Positions 1 to 8,212 of a stretch of 64,000 nucleotides of DNA are shown here, piece by piece. The translations under genes were made by a program, and so were the position numbers. Source of the DNA: Pantoea endophytica (GTDB lineage Bacteria; Pseudomonadota; Gammaproteobacteria; Enterobacterales; Enterobacteriaceae); assembly GCF_002858935.1 (NCBI RefSeq), contig NZ_PJRT01000033.1, positions 641,960-705,959 of the forward strand, written 5' to 3'. Below the pieces are notes generated by a model. It saw only the letters and a list, made by a program, of their open reading frames with translations. It was not told the origin of the DNA and ran no database searches. Position 1 is the first letter of the stretch, and every line of letters starts with the position of its first letter.

Positions 1-556
1 CTGCCACGATTTTCAGCGCATCGATATCCAGACCGGAGTCGGTTTCATCCAGGATGCACAGCTCAGGTTCCAGTGCCGCCATCTGCAGGATGTCGTTGCG
101 CTTCTTCTCACCACCAGAGAAGCCCACGTTCACTGAACGGGTCAGCAAATCTTCTGGCATCTTCAGCAGCTGGATTTTATCTTCGATGAAATCCTGGAAG
201 TCGAAACGGTCCAGCGGCTCCTGCTCACGGTATTTACGTACCGCGTTGACCGAGGTCTGCAGGAAAAACTGGTTGCTGACGCCCGGAATTTCCACCGGAT
301 ACTGGAACGCCATGAAGATGCCTTCACCGGCACGCTCTTCTGGCTCAAGCTCCAGCAGATCTTTGCCCTTGAAGGTGACAGAACCGCCAGTGACTTCGTA
401 ATCTTCACGGCCAGCCAGCGTTGCAGACAGGGTACTTTTACCTGAACCGTTCGGTCCCATGATGGCGTGGACTTCGCCCGGTTTCACTTCGAGGTTTAGA
501 CCGCGCAAAATCTCTTTGTCTTCAACGCTAACCTGCAAATCTTTAATGCTTAACAT
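1..556 (-). CDS. sufC: SufC, Fe-S assembly ATPase (partial, cut by window start)
   Basis: ABC-type ATPase of the SufBC2D scaffold, which builds Fe-S clusters in the cytosol under iron limitation or oxidative stress. About 185 N-terminal residues of a ~248-residue family are visible. They include the Walker A loop (GPNGSGKST) near the start and Walker B followed by the D-loop (LDETDSGLD) close to the window edge. The start is the ATG at 556, preceded by a purine-rich stretch. It lies 34 nt downstream of sufB, in the usual sufA-B-C order, so it is the third gene of the operon. The C-terminus and any sufD, sufS and sufE lie outside the window. Confidence 0.96.
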   Translation of the reverse strand, partial: MLSIKDLQVSVEDKEILRGLNLEVKPGEVHAIMGPNGSGKSTLSATLAGREDYEVTGGSVTFKGKDLLELEPEERAGEGIFMAFQYPVEIPGVSNQFFLQTSVNAVRKYREQEPLDRFDFQDFIEDKIQLLKMPEDLLTRSVNVGFSGGEKKRNDILQMAALEPELCILDETDSGLDIDALKIVA

Positions 557-590
557 ACTCTTTCCTTCACATTGCTTCCGGCAACGGGCA

Positions 591-2084
591 TCAGCCCACA
601 CTGTGCTCAAGGCTGATAGCTAACAATTTTTGCGCTTCCACGGCGAATTCCAGTGGCAGCTCGGAGAAAACGTCTTTGCAGAAGCCGTTGACGATCATTG
701 AGATCGCATCTTCTTCGCTGATGCCACGCTGCAGGCAGTAGAACATCTGATCTTCACCGATGCGCGAGGTGGTGGCTTCGTGCTCCAGATGGGCGGTGTT
801 GTTGCGCGTTTCCACATACGGGAAGGTGTGCGCACCGCACTCGGCACCAATCAGCATCGAGTCACACTGGGTGAAGTTACGCGCGTTGGTCGCGGTTGGC
901 ATAATTTTCACCAGGCCACGATAGGTGTTCTGACTCTTACCGGCAGAGATACCTTTGGAGATGATGGTCGACTTGGTGTTTTTACCAATGTGAATCATCT
1001 TGGTACCGGTATCCGCCTGCTGGCGGCCTGCGGTCAGTGCGACCGAGTAGAACTCACCGATCGAGTAATCACCGCGCAGAATGCAGCTTGGATATTTCCA
1101 GGTGATCGCCGAACCGGTCTCAGACTGCGTCCAGGACATCTTGCTGTGATCGCCTTCGCACAGGGCACGTTTGGTCACGAAGTTGAGGATACCGCCCTCG
1201 CCTTCGCCGCCTGGGAACCAGTTCTGTACAGTGGAATATTTCACTTCAGCGTTTTTATGGATGATCACTTCTACCACTGCGGCGTGCAGCTGATAGGTGT
1301 CACGCACAGGCGCAGAGCAACCTTCGATGTAGCTGACGTAGCTGTCTTCATCGGCGATCAAAATGGTGCGCTCGAACTGACCGGTTTTTGCCGCGTTGAT
1401 ACGGAAATAGGTCGACAGCTCCATCGGGCAACGTACGCCTTTCGGGATATAAACGAAGGTACCGTCAGAGGCCACAGCGGAGTTCAGCGCAGCGAAGAAG
1501 TTATCGTTTGGCGGCACGACGGTGCCGAGATACTTCTGCACCAGCTCAGGGTGATCGTGAATCGCTTCGCCGAACGAGCAGAAGATGATGCCCTGCTCCG
1601 CCAGCTTGCCGCGATAGGTGGTTGAAACGGAGACGGAGTCGAAAATCGCATCCACCGCCACTTCACGACCTTCACGCACCGGAACGCCTAACTGGTTGAA
1701 CGCGTCTTCCACTTCCTTCGTCAGGTAGTCGCTGGACGCGACGCTGCCGGAGGTTTGCGTGGCACCGGGTTCAGAAGCACAGCTGTCATCGCAGTTGCCG
1801 CAGGACGGCGCGGAATAATAGCTGTAATCCTGATAATCCAGTTTCTCGTAGTGCGCTTTCAGCCAGTGCGGCTCTTCCATTTGCTCCCAGGCGCGGAACG
1901 CCTTGAGACGGAATTCAAGCATCCATTCAGGTTCGTTACGTTTAGCCGAAATGGCGCGCACCACATCTTCATTGATGCCGTGGGCAAATTCTTCAGTTTG
2001 TAACTGGGTAAAGAAGCCCTCTTTATAGTTGAGCTTACCTTCCCACATTTGTACATCGTCAGATGCTTCGCTGTGTCGTGACAT
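591..2084 (-). CDS. sufB: SufB, Fe-S cluster scaffold subunit
   Basis: Core subunit of the SufBC2D complex, on which nascent Fe-S clusters assemble with sulfur from SufSE. The 497-aa product has the family's full length (E. coli SufB is 495 aa). It contains the long beta-helix core and the C-terminal region around NARNFTQCDSMLIG, which carries a conserved cysteine of the family. A cysteine-rich N-terminal stretch (CGNCDDSC, about residue 96) is also seen in enterobacterial SufB. It starts 7 nt after the sufA stop, indicating translational coupling, and is followed by sufC. Confidence 0.97.
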   Translation of the reverse strand: MSRHSEASDDVQMWEGKLNYKEGFFTQLQTEEFAHGINEDVVRAISAKRNEPEWMLEFRLKAFRAWEQMEEPHWLKAHYEKLDYQDYSYYSAPSCGNCDDSCASEPGATQTSGSVASSDYLTKEVEDAFNQLGVPVREGREVAVDAIFDSVSVSTTYRGKLAEQGIIFCSFGEAIHDHPELVQKYLGTVVPPNDNFFAALNSAVASDGTFVYIPKGVRCPMELSTYFRINAAKTGQFERTILIADEDSYVSYIEGCSAPVRDTYQLHAAVVEVIIHKNAEVKYSTVQNWFPGGEGEGGILNFVTKRALCEGDHSKMSWTQSETGSAITWKYPSCILRGDYSIGEFYSVALTAGRQQADTGTKMIHIGKNTKSTIISKGISAGKSQNTYRGLVKIMPTATNARNFTQCDSMLIGAECGAHTFPYVETRNNTAHLEHEATTSRIGEDQMFYCLQRGISEEDAISMIVNGFCKDVFSELPLEFAVEAQKLLAISLEHSVG

Positions 2085-2091
2085 ATTTCAC

Positions 2092-2466
2092 TTACTCGAC
2101 GCCAAAGCTTTCACCGCACCCGCAGGCGTGTTGAGCTTTAGGGTTGTTGAATTTAAAAATCTGGTTAAGACCTTCGCGGACATAATCCAGCTCGGTACCG
2201 TCAACAAACGGCATCGCCTGAAGTGGCACAAACAGTTTTGCGCCGAATTGCTCAAACTGCAGGTCGTCATCGGCAGGATCTTTCACCAAGTCCATAACGT
2301 ACCCAAAACCGGCACAGCCGGACGTTTTCACACCCAGTTTCAAGCCCTTGACTTCAGGGTCTTGTTCTACCAGGTTAAGAATCTGTTTCGCTGCCGATTC
2401 GGTCAGCGTGAGCCCTTTCCAGACGAAATCTTCGGGTGAAAAAGAGTCGGCATTTACTGATGACAT
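2092..2466 (-). CDS. sufA: SufA, A-type Fe-S carrier
   Basis: A-type carrier that takes Fe-S clusters from SufBCD and hands them to apoproteins. The 124-aa product matches family length and has the three A-type ligand cysteines in context: one in SGCAGFG near residue 74 and two in the C-terminal ACGCGESF. It is the first gene of sufABC, so the operon promoter should lie in the gap upstream (2467-2855). The start ATG at 2466 gives MSSVNADSF. Confidence 0.97.
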   Translation of the reverse strand: MSSVNADSFSPEDFVWKGLTLTESAAKQILNLVEQDPEVKGLKLGVKTSGCAGFGYVMDLVKDPADDDLQFEQFGAKLFVPLQAMPFVDGTELDYVREGLNQIFKFNNPKAQHACGCGESFGVE

Positions 2467-2514
2467 TGTGCTACCTCGTATGTCTGGGCCTTTTCAGGCT
2501 ATCCCCCTATGGTA

Positions 2515-2531
2515 GTGATATCAGATATCAC
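2515..2531. promoter_or_regulatory. perfect palindrome in the suf promoter region
   Basis: GTGATATC-A-GATATCAC is an exact 8-bp inverted repeat around one base, extended by a further A/T pair on each side. It lies 49-65 bp upstream of the sufA start, where a promoter-proximal operator would sit. The suf promoter of E. coli is controlled by OxyR, IHF, IscR and Fur. I do not recognise this palindrome as a consensus site of any of them, so the factor is unknown. Confidence 0.45.
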
Positions 2532-2646
2532 TTCAACCTCTTGTTTTGCAGGGATAATCATCTCGTGCTGTTTTTTACTGCTGCTTTATTAAGCATAGTC
2601 GCTTCAAAGCAGATTGACGGCAGCATTCCCGTGCGCGCCTGACCAA

Positions 2647-2716
2647 CGTAACCCGTTAAATTGTCGTAAAATTTCCAAAATCAATTTTACGTTTCCATCC
2701 TGATTGATAGGTTACG
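2647..2716. repeat. nested inverted repeats in the sufA upstream region
   Basis: Outer arms CGTAACC (2647-2653) and GGTTACG (2710-2716) enclose inner arms CGTAAAATT (2665-2673) and AATTTTACG (2683-2691). Both pairs are exact. The block is AT-rich and lies between the suf promoter region and the Fur box of the divergent gene. It may be a regulator-binding array or chance symmetry. Confidence 0.3.
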
Positions 2717-2820
2717 CCTTTCCACTATGTAAAGAAATTGTTATTACCGATTTTAGTAACAGGCAGAGGAAATCAATAAAATTTCACAGCGGGAATTGCA
2801 TTCCTGACGCGGTTTAATAT

Positions 2821-2839
2821 GATAATGATTATCATTAAC
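2821..2839. promoter_or_regulatory. Fur box upstream of an uncharacterised gene
   Basis: GATAATGATTATCATTAAC matches the 19-bp Fur consensus GATAATGATAATCATTATC at 17 of 19 positions and is itself nearly palindromic. It ends 16 bp before the ATG at 2856, so bound Fur-Fe(II) would block transcription of that gene directly. It is about 355 bp from sufA, so control of suf from this same site is less likely. Confidence 0.85.
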
Positions 2840-2855
2840 CTAAAAAGGTGGCGAT

Positions 2856-3260
2856 ATGACGCTTACCGTCTCAGCCTGGTTACAACATAAAATCGACGAA
2901 TATAAGTTTTCGGTGCGTGATATCACCGTTGACTTCTACATGGCTCAGGCAAAGCTCAACCGCACTGATTGCACACTCGACCAACTGCGTCGCTTTAACG
3001 ACACCTGTCTTGATATGGCAGAAATCTGCGAAATCAACGGCGACGATCACAGCTTTCTGCATGCCATGGGCAAGCTCCATCACCGCTTAGTGCAGGAGAT
3101 GGGCAATGCCGATCGTGACCGTTTGTTCCGGATTCAGGCCTATCAACTGGCGCGCCTGTCATTAACACGCTTGTGTCATCAACTGGCGCTCAGCGGCGAG
3201 TGGGATCAAGCCACCCGCCTGCAGAGTGATTTTGTTCGCCACGCAGGCTGGATATTCTAA
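2856..3260 (+). CDS. uncharacterised 134-aa protein, probably iron-repressed
   Basis: I do not recognise the family. The protein is soluble and predicted largely helical, with no signal peptide or membrane segment. It has several Cys and His residues (RTDCTLDQ, CLDMAEICE, a HAMGKLHHR stretch, LCHQ). The start is supported by the ribosome-binding site AAGGTGG 6-7 nt upstream. A Fur box just in front implies expression under iron starvation, fitting its position divergent from the iron-responsive suf operon. E. coli has the unrelated ydiH and menI between sufA and ydiJ. It ends 30 bp before the convergent ydiJ. Confidence 0.8.
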   Translation: MTLTVSAWLQHKIDEYKFSVRDITVDFYMAQAKLNRTDCTLDQLRRFNDTCLDMAEICEINGDDHSFLHAMGKLHHRLVQEMGNADRDRLFRIQAYQLARLSLTRLCHQLALSGEWDQATRLQSDFVRHAGWIF

Positions 3261-3290
3261 TCCAGCTTTGTGACGTCTCCTACAATTTGT

Positions 3291-6200
3291 TTACATCATT
3301 TCCAGTAATGCTTGCAGTGGATGACGCATGCCATTGCCTTCTGCGCGTTTTACCTGGCTACGACACGAAAAACCGGTTGCCAGACAGCGCTGACGCGGCA
3401 GCTTTTGCAATTGCGGATGCCAGGACAGCTCATAAATCCCCAGCGAATTCTCCAGGTTTACGCTTTCATGGCCATAGGTTCCCGCCATTCCGCAGCAGCC
3501 CACATTGACGTTTTCCAGCTTCGCACCAAAGCGCGCAAAAATGCTCTGCCACTGATTCGGCGTGGACGGTAGCGCGGTCACTTCGGTGCAGTGCGCAAAC
3601 AGATACCAGGCTTCGCCGCTGGCGGTTTGCTCCGCACGTGCCGACAAGGCGGTTTGCAGCCACTCATGCACCAGCTGCACGTTAAACTCGCCGCGCTGCT
3701 CGCCCAGCACCTGATGGTACTCATCGCGGTAACAGAGCACGGTCGCCGGATCGACACCGACCATCGGCATGCCCAGTTTTGCCACGCGATTGAGAAAATC
3801 AGCGGTTTTGCTGGCGGTGCGCGCAAAGCGCTGCAGGAAGCCTTTCACATGCTGCGCCTTGCCATTCGGTGAGAACGGCAGCAGCACCGGACGATAACCG
3901 AGTTTCTCAATCAGCTTGACGAAATCGGTGACCAGCTGTGCCTCGTAATAGCTGGTAAAGGGATCTTGTACCACCAGCACGCAGTTTTCGCGTTGCGCCG
4001 CATCCAGCGCTTCTAACTGCTCCAGCGTCAGGTTCATCGCCGGATGGCCGCCTAACTGCTGCTTGAGGCTCGGCGATGACAGCAGCGGCAAATCCACCAT
4101 GCCGATATGCTTTTTGCTCAGCTCGCGCATCCACGGCTGCTTGAGGAAAAAGTTGAACACCTTAGGCGCTTTGGCCATCAGCGGCGCGTAACTCTCCACG
4201 GTGGCTACCAGATGATCGCTCATCGGGCGCAGATAGCGGGTGTGATACAGCTGCAGGAAGCGTGAACGGAAGTTCGGCACATCGATCTTGATTGGGCACT
4301 GCGTCGAGCAGGCTTTACACGCCAAGCAGCCCGACATCGCCTCTTTCACTTCGTGCGAGAAGTCATATTCGCCCTGATTTGCGTGCCAGGTATTACGCGT
4401 GCGCTGAATCAGCGTACGCAAGCTGGCGCCCTGTTTCGGCAGCGCCTGCTCAAGTTGGGTAGGATCCACGCCCTGCTCGGAGAGCAAACGCAGCCATTCA
4501 CGCGTGAGTGTGGCGCGCCCTTTCGGCGAGTGAATGCGGTTGCGGGTAATTTTCATCGACGGGCACATTGGGCTACGTGCATCGAAGTTGAAGCACAAAC
4601 CGTTGCCATTACACTCCATCGCACCGCGCCACTCGTTGCGCACCGTAACCGGAATCTGCCGATCGTAGGTGCCGCGTTTCACCGCATCAACCTGCATCAT
4701 CGGTTCATCACTGCCGAGCGGCGTACAGATTTTGCCGGGATTCATGCGGTTGTCAGGATCGAACGCGGCTTTGATGCGGCGCAGCTCATTGAATAACGTT
4801 TCGCCAAAGAACTCCGGGCTGTACTGCGCGCGGAAACCTTTGCCGTGCTCGCCCCACAATAAACCGCCGTAGCGCGCGGTCAGCGCCACCACTTCATCAG
4901 AGATCTGCTTCATCAGCAGCTCCTGCTGCGGATCGCACATATCCAGCGCCGGACGCACATGCAGCACGCCAGCATCCACGTGCCCAAACATGCCGTAGCT
5001 CAGGCCGTGGCTGTCGAGCAGCGCGCGAAAATCGACGATATAATCCGCCAGCTGTTCTGGCGGCACCGCGGTATCTTCCACAAACGGAATCGGCTTGGCG
5101 CGCCCTTTGGCATTCCCCAGCAGGCCAACCGCTTTTTTGCGCATATTATAGATGCGCTCAATGCCGCCTAAATCGTCACACAGTTGATAGCCAATCACGC
5201 CGCCCAACTGCTGCTGCATCAGCTCATCTAAGCGCTGACATAGCGTGCTGATCTGCTGCTCAATCAGTTCGCCATCATCACCGGCAAACTCCACGATGTT
5301 GAGCCCCAGCAACTGTTTATCTGGCACATCGGTAATTAATTCATTTACCGAATGCCAGACGATATCTTCTCGCGCCAGATTCAGGACTTTTGAGTCCACG
5401 GTTTCCACCGACAGCGCTTTGGCTTCCACCATTAAAGGGGCGTTACGCAGGGCCGAGTCGAACGAATCGTATTTGATGTTGACCAGACGGCGCACTTTTG
5501 GGATGGGCGTGATGTCGAGGCGTGCTTCGGTAATAAAGGCCAATGTGCCTTCCGCGCCGCACAGCAAACGCGTCAAATCAAACGTCTGCAAATCGTCGCT
5601 GAACACATGACGCAAATCGTAGCCGGTCAGGAAGCGATTGAGCTTGGGGAATTTCTCCAGAATCAGATCGCGCTGTTCGCGGCAGCGACTCAACACCTGC
5701 TGGTAAATGCGCCCTTCTGCGGTCGGCGTGCTGGCCAGCTGTTCCGCCAGTTCAGTCGGCATGGCGCGCGTATCAAGGATGTCGCCACCCAGTAGCACCG
5801 CGCGCAGGCCTTCAACGTGATCGGAGGTTTTGCCATACACCAGTGAACCCTGGCCTGAAGCATCGGTGTTGATCATGCCGCCGAGCGTGGCGCGGTTGCT
5901 GGTGGAGAGCTCCGGCGAGAAGAAGAAGCCATACGGCTTGAGCCACGCATTGAGCTGATCTTTCACCACGCCCGCTTCAACCCGCACCCAACCTTGCTCG
6001 GTGTTGATTTCCAGGATGCGGTTCATGTAGCGCGACATATCCACCACGATGCCCTGATTCAGCGACTGTCCGTTGGTGCCGGTGCCGCCACCGCGTGGCG
6101 TAAACACCAGGCTGGTAAAACGGGTTTCACCGGCAAGGCGCGCAATCAACGCCACATCCGCCGTCGAGCGCGGAAACAACGCCGCATCAGGCAGCAGCTG

Positions 6201-6344
6201 ATAAATACTGTTGTCGGTGGCAAGCGAGAGGCGATCGGCATAGCTGGTGGCGGTATCGCCGGTAAAGCCTTGCTCTTTCAAGGACTGCAGGAATGTCAGC
6301 ACCAGTTGAACGAGGCCCGGTGCCTGAGAAATCTGTGGGATCAT
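3291..6344 (-). CDS. ydiJ: YdiJ, FAD- and Fe-S-containing D-2-hydroxyacid dehydrogenase
   Basis: A 1017-aa flavo-iron-sulfur oxidoreductase. The N-terminal half is an FAD-binding PCMH/VAO domain (PRGGGTGTNGQS near residue 84) followed by the FAD-linked oxidase C-terminal domain. The middle has ferredoxin-type 4Fe-4S cysteines (CLACKACSTQCP). The C-terminal part has CCG-type motifs (VGCCGMAGTYG). E. coli YdiJ is reported to oxidise D-2-hydroxyglutarate, a by-product of SerA, to 2-oxoglutarate; the substrate here is inferred from that. Its need for Fe-S clusters fits the location next to suf. It stands alone, divergent from ydiK. Confidence 0.93.
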   Translation of the reverse strand: MIPQISQAPGLVQLVLTFLQSLKEQGFTGDTATSYADRLSLATDNSIYQLLPDAALFPRSTADVALIARLAGETRFTSLVFTPRGGGTGTNGQSLNQGIVVDMSRYMNRILEINTEQGWVRVEAGVVKDQLNAWLKPYGFFFSPELSTSNRATLGGMINTDASGQGSLVYGKTSDHVEGLRAVLLGGDILDTRAMPTELAEQLASTPTAEGRIYQQVLSRCREQRDLILEKFPKLNRFLTGYDLRHVFSDDLQTFDLTRLLCGAEGTLAFITEARLDITPIPKVRRLVNIKYDSFDSALRNAPLMVEAKALSVETVDSKVLNLAREDIVWHSVNELITDVPDKQLLGLNIVEFAGDDGELIEQQISTLCQRLDELMQQQLGGVIGYQLCDDLGGIERIYNMRKKAVGLLGNAKGRAKPIPFVEDTAVPPEQLADYIVDFRALLDSHGLSYGMFGHVDAGVLHVRPALDMCDPQQELLMKQISDEVVALTARYGGLLWGEHGKGFRAQYSPEFFGETLFNELRRIKAAFDPDNRMNPGKICTPLGSDEPMMQVDAVKRGTYDRQIPVTVRNEWRGAMECNGNGLCFNFDARSPMCPSMKITRNRIHSPKGRATLTREWLRLLSEQGVDPTQLEQALPKQGASLRTLIQRTRNTWHANQGEYDFSHEVKEAMSGCLACKACSTQCPIKIDVPNFRSRFLQLYHTRYLRPMSDHLVATVESYAPLMAKAPKVFNFFLKQPWMRELSKKHIGMVDLPLLSSPSLKQQLGGHPAMNLTLEQLEALDAAQRENCVLVVQDPFTSYYEAQLVTDFVKLIEKLGYRPVLLPFSPNGKAQHVKGFLQRFARTASKTADFLNRVAKLGMPMVGVDPATVLCYRDEYHQVLGEQRGEFNVQLVHEWLQTALSARAEQTASGEAWYLFAHCTEVTALPSTPNQWQSIFARFGAKLENVNVGCCGMAGTYGHESVNLENSLGIYELSWHPQLQKLPRQRCLATGFSCRSQVKRAEGNGMRHPLQALLEMM

Positions 6345-6546
6345 TATTGAGTGACCGAGATGTTGTAAACGTTTGCGTCGTGATTTTTTTCAGCCCTTGG
6401 TTTTATCATACTTTTCTGCTGGCTGCTGTTTTTTCAGGAAAGCGCGCCGCCGTCGCTGCTTTTCCTGTTTAATTTTCAGGAAATAGATCATCATTAATCA
6501 GGGCTGTTCAGCCCCACTCTGAAGGATTCAATCGAGGTTAACCGTT

Positions 6547-7662
6547 GTGATGAAAGACCTGCAACGCGGTATGGATTTACCGCAAATGCTGTTTTCACTG
6601 ATGTTCATTCTAATCATGATCATCGCCAGTCTGTGGGTGGTGCAGCCCTTTATTCTTGGCTTCGCCTGGGCCAGCATGGTGGTGATCGCCACCTGGCCGT
6701 TGATGATTCGTCTACAGCACATGTTGTGGGGACGCCGCTCGCTGGCGGTGATCGCCATGACCATTTTGCTATTACTGTTGTTTATTATTCCTATCGCCCT
6801 GCTGGTCAGCAGCCTGATTGATAACAGTGCGCCGGTGATCGCCTGGGCAACGCAGCGCCATCTGGTAATGCCTGACTTCGATTGGTTGCGACAGATTCCC
6901 TACGTCGGCAGGAAACTCTACTCGAGCTACCACAAATTAGTGGATGGCGGCGGCGCGGCGATGCTGAATCAGGTGCAGCCTTATATTGGTCGCACCACCG
7001 GCTTCTTTGTGGCGCAGGCCGGCCACTTCGGCCGCTTTATGATGCACCTCATCGTGATGCTGTTGTTCAGCGTGCTGCTTTACTGGCGCGGCGAGCAGGT
7101 GGGCCACGGCATTCGTCATTTTGCCTATCGCATGAGTGGACGACGTGGCGATGCCGCAGTGCTGCTGGCCGGTCAGGCGATTCGTGCTGTGGCGCTAGGC
7201 GTGGTGGTCACCGCGCTGGTTCAGGGCGTGCTCGGCGGTATTGGTTTAGCCATTTCCGGCATTCCTTACGCCACGCTGTTAACCGTGTTGATGATTCTGA
7301 CCTGCCTGGTGCAGCTCGGGCCGCTGGTAGTGTTAGTGCCAGCGATCATCTGGCTGTACTGGAGCGGCGATACCACGTGGGGCACGGTGCTGCTGGTGTG
7401 GAGTTGCGTGGTCGGTACGCTGGACAGCGTGTTGCGTCCGGTGTTGATTCGCATGGGTGCCGATCTACCGATGATCCTGATTCTTTCCGGCGTTATTGGC
7501 GGATTGATTGCTTTCGGTATGATTGGGCTGTTTATCGGTCCGGTGGTGCTGGCGGTTTCTTATCGTCTGGTTTCAGTGTGGATGCATGAAGCGCCCGAAC
7601 CGGATGACGATGTGCAGACCGCCATCGAAGCGTTGGCCGATCACGAAGAAGAACTACATTAA
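6547..7662 (+). CDS. ydiK: YdiK, AI-2E family inner-membrane permease
   Basis: Polytopic inner-membrane protein of the AI-2E/PerM family (371 aa; E. coli YdiK is 370). Hydrophobic segments lie at both ends, with the family signature in the C-terminal half (GVIGGLIAFGMIGLFIGPV) and an acidic tail. The physiological cargo of YdiK is not established. GTG at 6547 sits 9 nt after a GAGG ribosome site; ATG at 6550 is an alternative. It is divergent from ydiJ and followed by the rprA region, as in E. coli. Confidence 0.92.
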   Translation: MMKDLQRGMDLPQMLFSLMFILIMIIASLWVVQPFILGFAWASMVVIATWPLMIRLQHMLWGRRSLAVIAMTILLLLLFIIPIALLVSSLIDNSAPVIAWATQRHLVMPDFDWLRQIPYVGRKLYSSYHKLVDGGGAAMLNQVQPYIGRTTGFFVAQAGHFGRFMMHLIVMLLFSVLLYWRGEQVGHGIRHFAYRMSGRRGDAAVLLAGQAIRAVALGVVVTALVQGVLGGIGLAISGIPYATLLTVLMILTCLVQLGPLVVLVPAIIWLYWSGDTTWGTVLLVWSCVVGTLDSVLRPVLIRMGADLPMILILSGVIGGLIAFGMIGLFIGPVVLAVSYRLVSVWMHEAPEPDDDVQTAIEALADHEEELH

Positions 7663-7675
7663 GCGATCCCCGCCG

Positions 7676-7695
7676 GGTCGCCGTTTATGGCGACC
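7676..7695. repeat. short dispersed palindrome, copy 1
   Basis: GGTCGCC-GTTTAT-GGCGACC is a perfect 7-bp inverted repeat starting 14 bp after the ydiK stop. Closely similar palindromes lie at 11889-11908, 34601-34620 and 49734-49753, all in intergenic DNA and three of them shortly after a stop codon. No T-run follows, so it is not a classical terminator. Confidence 0.7.
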
Positions 7696-7955
7696 TCATT
7701 CACATTAACTCCCACTCAGCGAAGATACACGATCTCTCAGTTTTACACTGGCCTTACTTTAACCCGCCTAATGCCCCAACTTCGCCCCCGCGCATTTCTT
7801 ACTGATAATAATTTTTTTCCTTAAGCGATTTTTAAGAAAAAACGCAGTTTTAGGCGCTTTAGGCGGAATTCTCTTACGGAATGATTATTTTTACAGCTGA
7901 ATTGCCGCTTAGCAGGGAAGAAAAAGGCCACGAAAGGTTATCAGCTTTAAACTAA

Positions 7956-7969
7956 TAAGAGGATTCTTA
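7956..7969. promoter_or_regulatory. RcsB box of rprA
   Basis: TAAGAGGATTCTTA closely fits the RcsB site TAAGAATATTCCTA. It is centred about 54 bp upstream of the estimated rprA start, as in E. coli, where the Rcs envelope-stress phosphorelay activates rprA. A -10-like TATGTT follows at 8005-8010. The rest of the 7696-8000 gap shows no gene. Confidence 0.75.
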
Positions 7970-8015
7970 AAGACGCCAGCGAGCCTGATCAATAACATGT
8001 TTCCTATGTTTTGAA

Positions 8016-8110
8016 TCAAGCTACTGATTTCTAAACAACCTTATTCCCCTGAGTAAAGTGAAGAATTGCTGTGTGTAGTCTTTGCCCATCCCCTGTGATG
8101 GGCTTTTTTT
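8016..8110 (+). ncRNA. rprA: RprA small regulatory RNA
   Basis: The 3' two-thirds match E. coli RprA: CCCCTGAGT at 8047, AATTGCTGTGTGTAGTC at 8065-8081, then the terminator hairpin GCCCATC-N6-GATGGGC (8084-8103) with eight Ts. In E. coli, RprA is an Hfq-dependent RNA that activates rpoS translation and represses biofilm regulators, and is induced by RcsB. The 5' part differs from E. coli, so the exact start is estimated from the -10 element. Position after ydiK is syntenic. Confidence 0.88.
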
Positions 8111-8126
8111 TGGCTTTTTTTTAGAC

Positions 8127-8155
8127 AAAAAAATAAGGCCAGCGGCGCTGACCTT
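8127..8155 (-). terminator. ppsA terminator
   Basis: Read on the minus strand, AAGGTCAGC-GCC-GCTGGCCTT forms a 9-bp stem (one G-U pair) followed by a run of Ts. A second perfect hairpin, CATCAGAT-TCTC-ATCTGATG (8175-8194), lies between it and the ppsA stop. Confidence 0.8.
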
Positions 8156-8212
8156 GATAATTACACTAATGACACATCAGATTCTCATCTGATGCATCAA
8201 ATTACCGCCTGG

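Noticed and set aside
780..1625. Open frame of 281 codons opposite sufB
   Set aside because: Shadow of sufB; the real gene is full length and conserved on the other strand.
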